Assembly: GCA_025352865.1 (NCBI GenBank)
Contig: JANXSB010000606.1
Span: 1 to 11,560, forward strand
Length of the DNA stretch: 11,560 bases
Direction of reading: 5' to 3'
From: Chthoniobacter sp.
GTDB lineage: Bacteria; Verrucomicrobiota; Verrucomicrobiia; Chthoniobacterales; Chthoniobacteraceae
The position numbers and the translations under genes are program-made. Below the pieces are notes generated by a model, which was given only the letters and a program-made list of their open reading frames with translations, ran no database searches and was not told where the DNA came from. Positions 5,794 through 11,560 of the stretch are shown here, piece after piece (position 1 is the first letter of the stretch; every line of letters starts with the position of its first letter).

Positions 5794-5812
5794 TTCAAAT
5801 TAGGACACTACC
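5794..5812 (-). repeat. Right terminal inverted repeat, 19 bp
   Basis: TTCAAATTAGGACACTACC is the exact reverse complement of 1440-1458. The target duplication CGCGCTCA follows directly at 5813. Confidence 0.96.
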
Positions 5813-5820
5813 CGCGCTCA
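5813..5820. repeat. Target-site duplication, right copy (CGCGCTCA)
   Basis: It is identical to 1432-1439. Its final A together with the following TG makes an ATG in the dehydrogenase frame (5820-5822), so the 3' fragment has an in-frame potential start at the insertion junction. Confidence 0.95.
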
Positions 5821-6548
5821 TGCTTGCGCTCTCGCGGCGGATGCGCGAGGTCATGCTCGCGCCGAAGGGTGGGCGCTTTTCCTACGAGGCCACGCGCGGT
5901 TTTGAGCTGGCGGGAAAGACGCTCGGCATCATCGGCATGGGCCACATCGGCCAGCGCGTGGCGCGGCTGGCGCAGGCTTTTGAAATGCACGTGCTCGCCT
6001 TCGACATCGAGGAGCCGGCGCAGGTCGCCTCGGAGCTGGGCTTCACTTTCGTGCCGCTCAATGAGCTGCTGGCCCACGCCGAGATCATCTCGCTCCACGC
6101 GCCGCTCGTGCCCGCCACCTGGCACATCCTCAACCGCGAGACGCTCGCGAAGTGCCAGACCGGCGTCATCATCATCAACACCGCTCGCGGCTCGCTCATC
6201 GACACGCTCGCGCTGCGCGAGGCGCTCGACTCCGGCCAGGTCGGCGGAGCGGGGCTCGACGTGCTGGAGGACGAGCGGGTGCTGCGCGCGCCGGCGTCGA
6301 AAATCATTGCGGCGGACATCATCGCGCACCTGCGCTCCGACGCGCTGGCCTACGATGCGCGCGACGCCGACCGCATCCGCGAACTCGAGGATCTCATGCT
6401 CGGCGACGCCGTACTCGCGCGGCCCAATGTGGTCTGCACACCGCATGTCGCCTTCAACAGCATCGAGGCCGTGGAGCGGCTCCAGCAGATGACTGTGGAA
6501 AACATCACGGCCTTCGCCGAGGGGCGTCCGGCGCATGTGGTCGGGTAG
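5821..6548 (+). pseudogene. D-lactate dehydrogenase-like, 3' fragment
   Basis: This is the remaining 242 codons of the dehydrogenase split by the transposon. It holds the NAD-binding domain with GMGHIGQRVARL (residues 142-153 of the restored 345-aa protein), the catalytic Arg in NTARGSLID (R226), the acidic GLDVLEDE segment around 248-255, and the catalytic His in CTPHVAFNS (H312). The order and spacing match the D-lactate dehydrogenase family of about 330 aa. The catalytic residues are all intact, with no extra stop or frameshift, so the insertion is the only visible lesion and looks recent. Translation could in principle restart at the ATG at 5820, but the product would lack the first 103 residues of the substrate domain and is unlikely to be active. 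Confidence 0.93.
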
Positions 6549-6577
6549 CGGACCGGTCAAAAAAGCCTCCAACCCGC

Positions 6578-6712
6578 GGTCATCCTGAGCGCGGCTTTGC
6601 GAAGCGCAGTCGAAGGATCCCGTGAATCACAGGCGAGGTTGCCGGGAATTCCACGGGATCCTTCGACTGCGTTTTGGTCGCAGAGCCGACCAAAACTCCG
6701 CTCAGGATGACC
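6578..6712. repeat. 135-bp nested palindrome of REP type
   Basis: The outer arms GGTCATCCTGAGCG (6578-6591) and CGCTCAGGATGACC (6699-6712) are perfect 14-bp complements. A second perfect 20-bp pair lies inside (6605-6624 with 6652-6671) and includes TCGAAGGATCCCGTG. A third hairpin, TTTTGGTCG/CGACCAAAA with a 6-nt loop, lies at 6672-6695. The outer motif, of the GTCATCCTGAGCG...GAAGGATC type, is to my knowledge a widespread dispersed repeat in several bacterial phyla. The element sits between the dehydrogenase stop and the next gene. It may also act as a transcription barrier, and a T-run (TTTTT, 6716-6720) follows it. Confidence 0.9.
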
Positions 6713-6766
6713 CGCTTTTTGATTTGCCGGATGACGTGCGGCGGGCGGCGTGGTAGCTAGCGGCGC

Positions 6767-7399
6767 ATGGATAACGACCTGCAATTTGAACGCGCGGATT
6801 TCACCGCGCCAGTGGCCGCGAAATGCAGCGCCTGCCAGCAGCCGCTGCTCGGCGAATACTTCAGCGCCAACGGCCAGGTGCTCTGCGCGCGGTGCGCGGA
6901 AAATCTGCGTGCTCAGCTCGGCGGGGTCGGCAGCCGCGCCGGGCGCTTTTTGCAGGCCGCGCTTTTTGGCACCGGCGCGGCGGTGCTCGGCGGCGCGGTC
7001 TATGGCGCGATCATGGCTTACTCGGGCTGGCAGATCGGACTGATCTCGATCGGTGTCGGGATCGTCGTCGGCAAAGCGGTCCGAAAAGGCTCGGGCAACC
7101 GCGGAGGCTGGCGCTATCAGCTTCTCGCCGCCTTTCTGACCTACACCGCGATCTGCGGAGCCTATGCCTTTGTTGCCTATCACGAGGCTGCCAACCCGAC
7201 ACTGGCTACCGCCCTAGGGCTCATCATCATCGCCTACGGAATTCCTTTCCTCGGCGGCGCGCAAAACATCCTCGGCATCCTCATCATCGGCTTCGGCGTG
7301 TATCAGGCGTGGCAGTTGAACCGCGGCATCGCCATCGAAATCACCGGCCCGCACCCGCTCGCGCCCGGCGCACCCGCCACGCCTCCCGCCGGTGCCTGA
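6767..7399 (+). CDS. Zinc-ribbon membrane protein of unknown function
   Basis: This 210-aa protein has an N-terminal cytoplasmic zinc ribbon, CSAC at 20-23 and CARC at 40-43, around YFSANGQVL, a LIM-like spacing. Four or so hydrophobic segments follow: about 64-82, 89-103, 117-138 and 144-182. The tail is rich in Pro and Ala. No catalytic motif is visible. It overlaps the metalloprotease gene downstream by 8 bp (GTGCCTGA), so the two are almost certainly co-translated. The downstream protein also begins with a zinc ribbon, which suggests a shared complex or pathway at the inner membrane (inference). The start is the ATG at 6767, just after the REP-like palindrome; no strong ribosome-binding site is visible. 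Confidence 0.85.
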   Translation: MDNDLQFERADFTAPVAAKCSACQQPLLGEYFSANGQVLCARCAENLRAQLGGVGSRAGRFLQAALFGTGAAVLGGAVYGAIMAYSGWQIGLISIGVGIVVGKAVRKGSGNRGGWRYQLLAAFLTYTAICGAYAFVAYHEAANPTLATALGLIIIAYGIPFLGGAQNILGILIIGFGVYQAWQLNRGIAIEITGPHPLAPGAPATPPAGA

Positions 7400-8438
7400 G
7401 CCGTCCCTCGCGTGTCCGAAATGCGGCACGGAACTCGCCGCGTTTCTCCTCAGTTGCCCCGGCTGCGGCGCGCTCGTCCACGCGGATGAGCTGAAGCAGC
7501 TCGCCGACGAAGCCGCCCGCGCCGCGCAGCCCGCCGAGGCGCTCGCCGCGTGGCGTCGCGCCCACGCGCTGCTGCCGCCCGGCTCGCGGCAGCGGGAGAT
7601 GATCGAGGGGAAAATCGGCGCGCTGGTTCGCATCGCGGAGAACGCTTCGCCGTCCGCCGCCGCACCGCCGCCGGTCACCGGTCCCCACGCGCCGAAGTCG
7701 CTCTGGGCGCGGATCACCGGCAGTCTCGGCATCCTCGGAGTCCTGCTCGTGAAGTTCAAATTCGCGATCCTTTTCCTCCTCACGAAAGCGAAGCTGCTGC
7801 TGCTCGGCCTGACGAAAATGAGCACACTGCTTTCGATGTTTCTTTCATTCGGCGTCTATTGGTCGCTGTGGGGCTGGCAGTTCGCCGCGGGCTTTGTGCT
7901 CTCGATTTACATCCACGAAATGGGGCACATCGCGATGCTGCGGAGGCTCGGCATTCCCTGCACCGCGCCGATGTTCATCCCCGGCTTCGGCGCGCTCATC
8001 CGGCTCCGCGCGAATCTGCCCACGGCCCGCGAGGAAGCGCTCGTCGGGCTCGCAGGACCGATGTGGGGTCTCGGCGCGGCGGTCGCGGCCTTCGCACTGT
8101 CGCGCACGCTGGAGTCGCCGATGTTCGCCGCGATCGCGCAGATCGGCGCGATCATCAATCTCTTCAACCTCACGCCCATCTGGCAGCTCGACGGCTCGCA
8201 CGCCTTTCGCGCGCTCACGCGCGCGCAGCGCTGGATTGTGGTCGCGACGGTGCTCGCCGCGTGGCTGGTGAGCGGAGTCGGCATGCTCATGCTCGTGCTG
8301 GTCTTCGCGGTGTGGCGCGCTTTTGAAAAAGACGCCGCGCCTGAGCCAAATCACCGCGCGTTCGGCGAGTTTGTCTTTCTCACCGCCACGCTCTCGCTGC
8401 TCGCATCCATCCACGTCCCCGGCGGGAGCGGGATGTAG
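7392..8438 (+). CDS. M50 (site-2-protease-like) membrane metalloprotease with N-terminal zinc ribbon
   Basis: This 348-aa intramembrane zinc protease would cleave membrane-embedded substrates. HEMGH at residues 175-179 gives the two zinc His and the catalytic Glu (H175, E176, H179). NLTPIWQLDG at 259-268 provides the third zinc ligand, D267. Before the protease domain are a zinc ribbon (C8, C11, C22, C25), a helical TPR-like segment from about 31 to 82, and a Pro-rich linker. Hydrophobic segments lie at about 112-131, 144-172, 206-229, 240-260 and 278-302. The GTG at 7392 is chosen because it lies inside the upstream stop and leads directly into the zinc ribbon; no ATG is available nearby. 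The gene ends 10 bp from the convergent gene at 8449. The substrate is unknown, and nothing nearby looks like an anti-sigma factor. Confidence 0.92.
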   Translation: MPEPSLACPKCGTELAAFLLSCPGCGALVHADELKQLADEAARAAQPAEALAAWRRAHALLPPGSRQREMIEGKIGALVRIAENASPSAAAPPPVTGPHAPKSLWARITGSLGILGVLLVKFKFAILFLLTKAKLLLLGLTKMSTLLSMFLSFGVYWSLWGWQFAAGFVLSIYIHEMGHIAMLRRLGIPCTAPMFIPGFGALIRLRANLPTAREEALVGLAGPMWGLGAAVAAFALSRTLESPMFAAIAQIGAIINLFNLTPIWQLDGSHAFRALTRAQRWIVVATVLAAWLVSGVGMLMLVLVFAVWRAFEKDAAPEPNHRAFGEFVFLTATLSLLASIHVPGGSGM

Positions 8439-8448
8439 CGCCGCCCGC

Positions 8449-9588
8449 TCAGTTCACCGCCACTTTCGACAGGTGCCGGTCGAGATACTGCGCGGCGCTC
8501 GTGGCGGCGCGGCCGAGGTCGGTGTAGCGGCCGAGTTCGTCGGCGAGCTGGCGCAGGATCGGGAGCGCTTCGGAGCGCTCGGTGTCGGCCAGCGCCTGGA
8601 TCGCGGAGAGGCGGAAGATCGAGCTGGTGCGGGCTTCGCGCGCCCATTTCGGCAGCATGTCGAGGGCGATGTCGGGGTAGTACCGCGCGATGCCGTAGAG
8701 CGCGTAATGGCGCGTGCTGGTATCGCCGGTGGCGAGTTCGTTTTTCCAATACTCCCACTCCGTCTCGGCCGTGAGGCCGAAGTAGCGCATGGCCGTGGCA
8801 TGCGATGGCGGGTCGATCATCGCCTCGATTTTGAGCTGCGGGTCGATGCTCATGGCCACGTCGTCATCCGCGCGCCCGGTCTCGCGCAGCGCGAGGAGCG
8901 CGGCGATGATGTCGGCGGTGTCGGCGCGAAACGCTGTGGTGTCGAAGCGGCTCGGCAACTGCCCGCCGGCGGAGGTGAACTTCGCGACCGCGCTGAGCGG
9001 CAGGTTTTCCGTGAGCGCGAGCACGGCGGTCTGGATCGCGCCGGGCGTGAGGTCCGCGTGGTCCTGGATGTAGCCGAGGAGCACGTCGATCTTTGGCGCG
9101 GCGAGGGGCGAAAGGCGGAAGGCGGCTTCGACGACTTTGTTGTTCGAGCGGAGCGCGGCGGTCTGGAGCGAAAGCTCACCGCTCTTTCCCGGCGCAAGCG
9201 TCAGCAAATCCGCACGAACCGCGACCACGGCGTTGCGTTCGTTTTCAAAAACCTGACCGGCCCGCACGCGCACGGTGAGCGGCTCTTTGCCGGCGTTGGA
9301 AATCACCGCGCGCAGTTTCTCGCGGCCATTGCCTTTGAACTCCGCCTTGAACACGCCCTGCCGCAGACCGGCGGCGAGATCCGTTTCCTCCGGCGGAATC
9401 GCGGCGGTGAGCGGCGCGGCTGACGCGTGCGCGGGCGACGCGCTCGACGCGGCCACGGCCAGGGCCACGAGGGCGGCCTGTTTCATCGACGGCGACGGGA
9501 GCGAGAGGCCGGATTTTCCCGGAAGAAAGGAGAGTCCGCCGACTGCAACCGCGGGCAGAAGGATGGCGCAGAAAGTTTTTGTCTTCAT
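8449..9588 (-). CDS. Exported helical-repeat-like protein of unknown function
   Basis: This protein is 379 aa from the ATG at 9588. An AGAGGAG ribosome-binding sequence lies just upstream at 9591-9597, close to the start. That decides against the longer frame from 9672, which would overlap the divergent gene. The N-terminus is unusual. A first hydrophobic segment (FCAILLPAVAVGGLSFLPG, about 6-24) is followed by a second signal-peptide-like segment starting at Met35 (MKQAALVALAVAASSASPAHA), with a likely cleavage near AHA-SA. Residues 60-150 look like a beta-rich domain. Residues 170-379 are helical and resemble HEAT-type repeats, with segments such as ALYGIARYYPDIALDMLPKW and LSAIQALADTERSEALPIL. 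I recognise no catalytic motif. It probably acts in the periplasm as a scaffold or binding protein (inference). Confidence 0.82.
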   Translation of the reverse strand: MKTKTFCAILLPAVAVGGLSFLPGKSGLSLPSPSMKQAALVALAVAASSASPAHASAAPLTAAIPPEETDLAAGLRQGVFKAEFKGNGREKLRAVISNAGKEPLTVRVRAGQVFENERNAVVAVRADLLTLAPGKSGELSLQTAALRSNNKVVEAAFRLSPLAAPKIDVLLGYIQDHADLTPGAIQTAVLALTENLPLSAVAKFTSAGGQLPSRFDTTAFRADTADIIAALLALRETGRADDDVAMSIDPQLKIEAMIDPPSHATAMRYFGLTAETEWEYWKNELATGDTSTRHYALYGIARYYPDIALDMLPKWAREARTSSIFRLSAIQALADTERSEALPILRQLADELGRYTDLGRAATSAAQYLDRHLSKVAVN

Positions 9589-9670
9589 AACTCCTCTGTA
9601 GAAAGCAGCCCTCTTGCCAGTGGGGGAAAATAGTTGCCGCCACCGCCGCAACTCGCGACGCTCGCACGCC

Positions 9671-10210
9671 ATGAAGAGTTACTCCGACTTCATCGACCGC
9701 ATTTTTCTCCAGGAAGACCTGCTCAAAAAGCTCACACCCGCCGAGCCTCTGAGCACCGCCCTGCTGCTGCGCGTCCGCGGTGCCGACGACGCGGCGGTGA
9801 GCGGCGGAAAAGCGATCGGTCACGCCGGAAATTTCGCGCTCGTGCGCGGCGGGCTGTTTTACGCCATCGACGCGCTGGACGACGCACACGCTTTTTTCCA
9901 AGACGCGAAAGGCGACCTCGGCTCCTACTGGCACGCCATGATGCACCGGCGCGAGGGCGACTTCGACAACGCGCGCTACTGGTTCCGCCGCGCCGGCGTG
10001 CTGCCGTGCTTCGCCGCGCTGCACCGGGCGGCGAGCGAGTTTTCCGCCGACATGGCGCGGCAATCGAACTGGGACCCGTACCTCCTCACCGGCGAGTGCG
10101 AGCAGGCGCGCTTCGGCGCGGAGGAAAGCGTGGCGCAACTCGTGAAGCTCCAGCGCGTGGAGTTCGAGGGGCTTTTCGACTACTGCTGGCGGCAAAGCGC
10201 GCTGGGCTGA
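9671..10210 (+). CDS. 179-aa conserved-looking protein of unknown function
   Basis: The protein starts MKSYSDFIDRIFLQEDLLKKL, has no signal peptide or membrane segment, and carries a striking core at 86-109: SYWHAMMHRREGDFDN followed by ARYWFRRAG. His, Arg, Tyr and Trp are concentrated there. I recall this kind of core from hypothetical proteins of Verrucomicrobiota and neighbouring phyla, but I cannot name a family. The ATG at 9671 is chosen over one at 9614 because the earlier leader (CRHRRNSRRSH) looks like translated intergenic DNA. The gene is divergent from the 379-aa gene, with 82 bp between the two starts, and lies 81 bp upstream of sucC. That spacing allows either co-transcription or a separate sucC promoter. 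Confidence 0.8.
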   Translation: MKSYSDFIDRIFLQEDLLKKLTPAEPLSTALLLRVRGADDAAVSGGKAIGHAGNFALVRGGLFYAIDALDDAHAFFQDAKGDLGSYWHAMMHRREGDFDNARYWFRRAGVLPCFAALHRAASEFSADMARQSNWDPYLLTGECEQARFGAEESVAQLVKLQRVEFEGLFDYCWRQSALG

Positions 10211-10291
10211 GGCGTTTTTCCGTTCGCGGAATTCTTCGGCGCGGTCATTCCTTGCCACGGCGGCGCGGGTTCCCGTAGCGTCTGCGGCCCG

Positions 10292-11482
10292 ATGAATATC
10301 CACGAATACCAGGCCCGCGAACTCTTCACGAAATTCGGCGTCGCCACCACGCGCGGCGGCGTCGCGCACAGCGCCGACGAAGCCGCGGATGTGGCGGCGA
10401 AGCTCGGCACGAAAGAGTTCATGGTGAAGGCGCAGATTCATGCGGGCGGACGCGGAAAAGGGACGTTCACGAGCGGTTTCAAGGGCGGCGTCCACATGGC
10501 GACCTCGGTGGATCAGGTGCGCGATCTCGCGGGGAAAATGCTCGGGCAGACGCTCGTCACGCATCAGACAGGGCCGGAGGGAAAGGTCGTCGGCAAAGTG
10601 CTCATCGCCGAGCCGGCGACGATCGCGCGCGAGTTGTATTTCGCCATTCTGCTGGATCGCGCGAGCAGCGCGCCGGTGGTCATCGCGAGCACGGAGGGCG
10701 GCATGGACATCGAGCACGTCGCCGAGCACACGCCGGAGAAAATCTTCCGCGAGCCCATCCATCCGATCCTCGGCTTGCATGCCTACCAGTCGCGCAAGAT
10801 CGCCAAGGCGCTCGGCCTTTCCGGCGCGCAGATCGGCGCGGCGGCGAAGCTCTTCGGCGCGATGTTCAAGCTCTTCGTCGCGCGCGACTGTTCGCAGATC
10901 GAGGTGAACCCGCTCGTCATCACCAAGACCGGCGAACTCCTCGCGCTCGATGCCAAATTCAACTTCGACGACAACGCGCTCTACCGGCAGCCCGACATCG
11001 TGGCGATGCGCGACAAGAGCGAGGAAGACCCGCGCGAAGTCGCCGCGAGCGAGTTCAGCCTCAATTACATCGGCCTCGACGGAAACATCGCCTGCCTCGT
11101 CAACGGCGCGGGCCTCGCGATGGCCACGATGGACATCATCCAGTTCGCCGGCGGCAAGCCCGCGAACTTCCTCGATGTCGGCGGCGGTGCGACGAAAGAG
11201 CAGGTCACCGCGGCGTTCAAAATCATCCTCAGCGATCCGCGCGTGGAGGGCATCCTCGTGAACATTTTCGGCGGCATCATGGACTGCGACGTCATCGCCC
11301 ACGGCATCATCGCAGCCGCGAAGGAAGTGGGCATCGGCATCCCGCTCGTCGTCCGTCTTGAGGGCAACAACGTCGCCGCCGGCAAAGCCACGCTCGCCTC
11401 CAGCGGCCTCGCCATCATCCCCGCCGACGACCTCGCCGACGCGGCGCAGAAGATCGTCGCCGCGGTGAAATCAGCGGCGTAA
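10292..11482 (+). CDS. sucC: Succinate--CoA ligase (ADP/GDP-forming) subunit beta
   Basis: This is the beta subunit of succinyl-CoA synthetase, the citric-acid-cycle enzyme that converts succinyl-CoA to succinate with substrate-level phosphorylation. It is 396 aa, against about 388 in E. coli. MNIHEYQARELFTKFGV opens the ATP-grasp domain. The nucleotide-binding AQIHAGGRGKG is at 47-57. The metal-site segment QIEVNPLV is at 202-209. The CoA-ligase domain follows with CLVNGAGLAMATMD (268-281), NFLDVGGGA (292-300) and NIFGGIMDCDVIA (324-336). The gene looks intact. sucD, the alpha subunit, usually follows directly, but the next start codon at 11494 does not begin like SucD. The alpha gene may lie further downstream or elsewhere. 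Confidence 0.97.
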   Translation: MNIHEYQARELFTKFGVATTRGGVAHSADEAADVAAKLGTKEFMVKAQIHAGGRGKGTFTSGFKGGVHMATSVDQVRDLAGKMLGQTLVTHQTGPEGKVVGKVLIAEPATIARELYFAILLDRASSAPVVIASTEGGMDIEHVAEHTPEKIFREPIHPILGLHAYQSRKIAKALGLSGAQIGAAAKLFGAMFKLFVARDCSQIEVNPLVITKTGELLALDAKFNFDDNALYRQPDIVAMRDKSEEDPREVAASEFSLNYIGLDGNIACLVNGAGLAMATMDIIQFAGGKPANFLDVGGGATKEQVTAAFKIILSDPRVEGILVNIFGGIMDCDVIAHGIIAAAKEVGIGIPLVVRLEGNNVAAGKATLASSGLAIIPADDLADAAQKIVAAVKSAA

Positions 11483-11493
11483 AATCAACAGTC

Positions 11494-11560
11494 ATGCCAG
11501 CGACCGAAGCACCCACACTCTCGCCGTGCGAACCGCGCACTGGCGGCCCCGAGTGGCGTG
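11494..11560 (+). CDS. Start of a possible downstream gene (runs off right edge)
   Basis: An ATG 11 bp after the sucC stop opens a frame of 22 codons to the window edge (MPATEAPTLSPCEPRTGGPEWR). The close spacing suggests an operon with sucC. The sequence does not match the start of SucD (typically MSILVNKDT...), and it is too short to identify. It could equally be a non-coding leader. Confidence 0.35.
   Translation, partial: MPATEAPTLSPCEPRTGGPEWR

Larger units (their letters stand above)
1440..5812. mobile_element. IS1-like transposon of 4373 bp carrying a DNA methyltransferase and other passengers
   Basis: The ends are defined by perfect 19-bp inverted repeats (1440-1458 and 5794-5812) and an 8-bp target duplication. 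Collapsing the element plus one duplication copy rejoins the dehydrogenase frame exactly. Inside, from left to right, are a methyltransferase, a 217-aa partner (both minus), a structured non-coding stretch, a ribbon-helix-helix gene (minus), the transposase, a coupled 98-aa gene, a doubtful ORF and a 175-aa gene (plus). Ordinary IS1 elements are well under 1.5 kb, so roughly 3 kb of this one is cargo. The left third is visibly less GC-rich than the host genes, which suggests acquisition from elsewhere. No second transposase is present and no second copy of the ends is complete, so this is one unit transposon rather than a composite of two insertion sequences. Confidence 0.94.

Noticed and set aside
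1440..5812. A complete restriction-modification system or a CRISPR array in the transposon
   Set aside because: No nuclease motif is visible in the 217-aa or 175-aa proteins, and there are no regularly spaced direct repeats. Only the methyltransferase half is supported.
1440..5812. A composite transposon made of two insertion sequences
   Set aside because: Only one transposase and one pair of complete ends are present.
8323..9423. Plus-strand frame of 366 codons opposite the exported protein
   Set aside because: It is an Arg/Gly/Glu-rich shadow frame. The minus-strand gene has a ribosome-binding sequence and a signal peptide.
9245..11302. Minus-strand open frame of 685 codons across sucC and its upstream gene
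   Set aside because: It is antisense to sucC and the 179-aa gene. Its Arg/Glu/Ala-rich composition is what GC-rich coding DNA gives on the opposite strand.

Overview
The window is GC-rich chromosomal DNA whose genes sit close together and use G/C-rich third codon positions. The gene mix suggests a Verrucomicrobiota-like bacterium (for example Opitutales): a zinc-ribbon membrane protein overlapping a site-2-protease-like gene, a 179-aa protein with a YWFRRAG-type motif, and an IS1-like single-ORF transposase. This placement is inference from general resemblance, not a database match.

Layout. (a) 1-1034, minus: N-terminal part of a heavy-metal P1B-type ATPase with an SPC metal-site motif and a His-rich N-terminus. 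It runs off the left edge. (b) 1130-1439 and 5821-6548, plus: the two halves of one D-lactate-dehydrogenase-like gene. (c) 1440-5812: a 4373-bp mobile element that splits that gene. It has perfect 19-bp terminal inverted repeats beginning GGTAGTGTCC and is flanked by an 8-bp target duplication, CGCGCTCA. Removing the element plus one copy of the duplication restores a continuous 345-aa dehydrogenase. (d) 6549-6766: a 135-bp nested palindrome of REP type. (e) 6767-8438: a zinc-ribbon membrane protein overlapping an M50 (site-2-protease-like) metalloprotease. (f) 8449-9588, minus: an exported protein of unknown function. (g) 9671-10210: a small conserved-looking protein. (h) 10292-11482: sucC, followed at 11494 by the start of another possible gene.

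The mobile element is the main discovery. At its core are an IS1-family-like DDE transposase (3577-4401), an 11-bp-overlapping downstream 98-aa gene, and a divergent ribbon-helix-helix gene (3320-3502). A good inverted-repeat operator lies between the transposase and the ribbon-helix-helix gene. The core lies about 2.1 kb from the left end and 1.4 kb from the right end, and the extra space holds passengers. On the left is a two-gene minus-strand unit: a 217-aa protein with a duplicated GGWQ motif, then a beta-class DNA methyltransferase whose stop codon lies inside the left inverted repeat. On the right are a doubtful ORF and a 175-aa protein of unknown function. Between the left passengers and the core is a structured non-coding stretch with a perfect 14-bp hairpin and a tRNA/tmRNA-like fold. 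I see no recognisable restriction endonuclease, so the methyltransferase looks solitary or paired with an unrecognised partner.

Taken together, the element looks like a self-regulated transposon that carries its own DNA methyltransferase and has recently inactivated a host metabolic gene.
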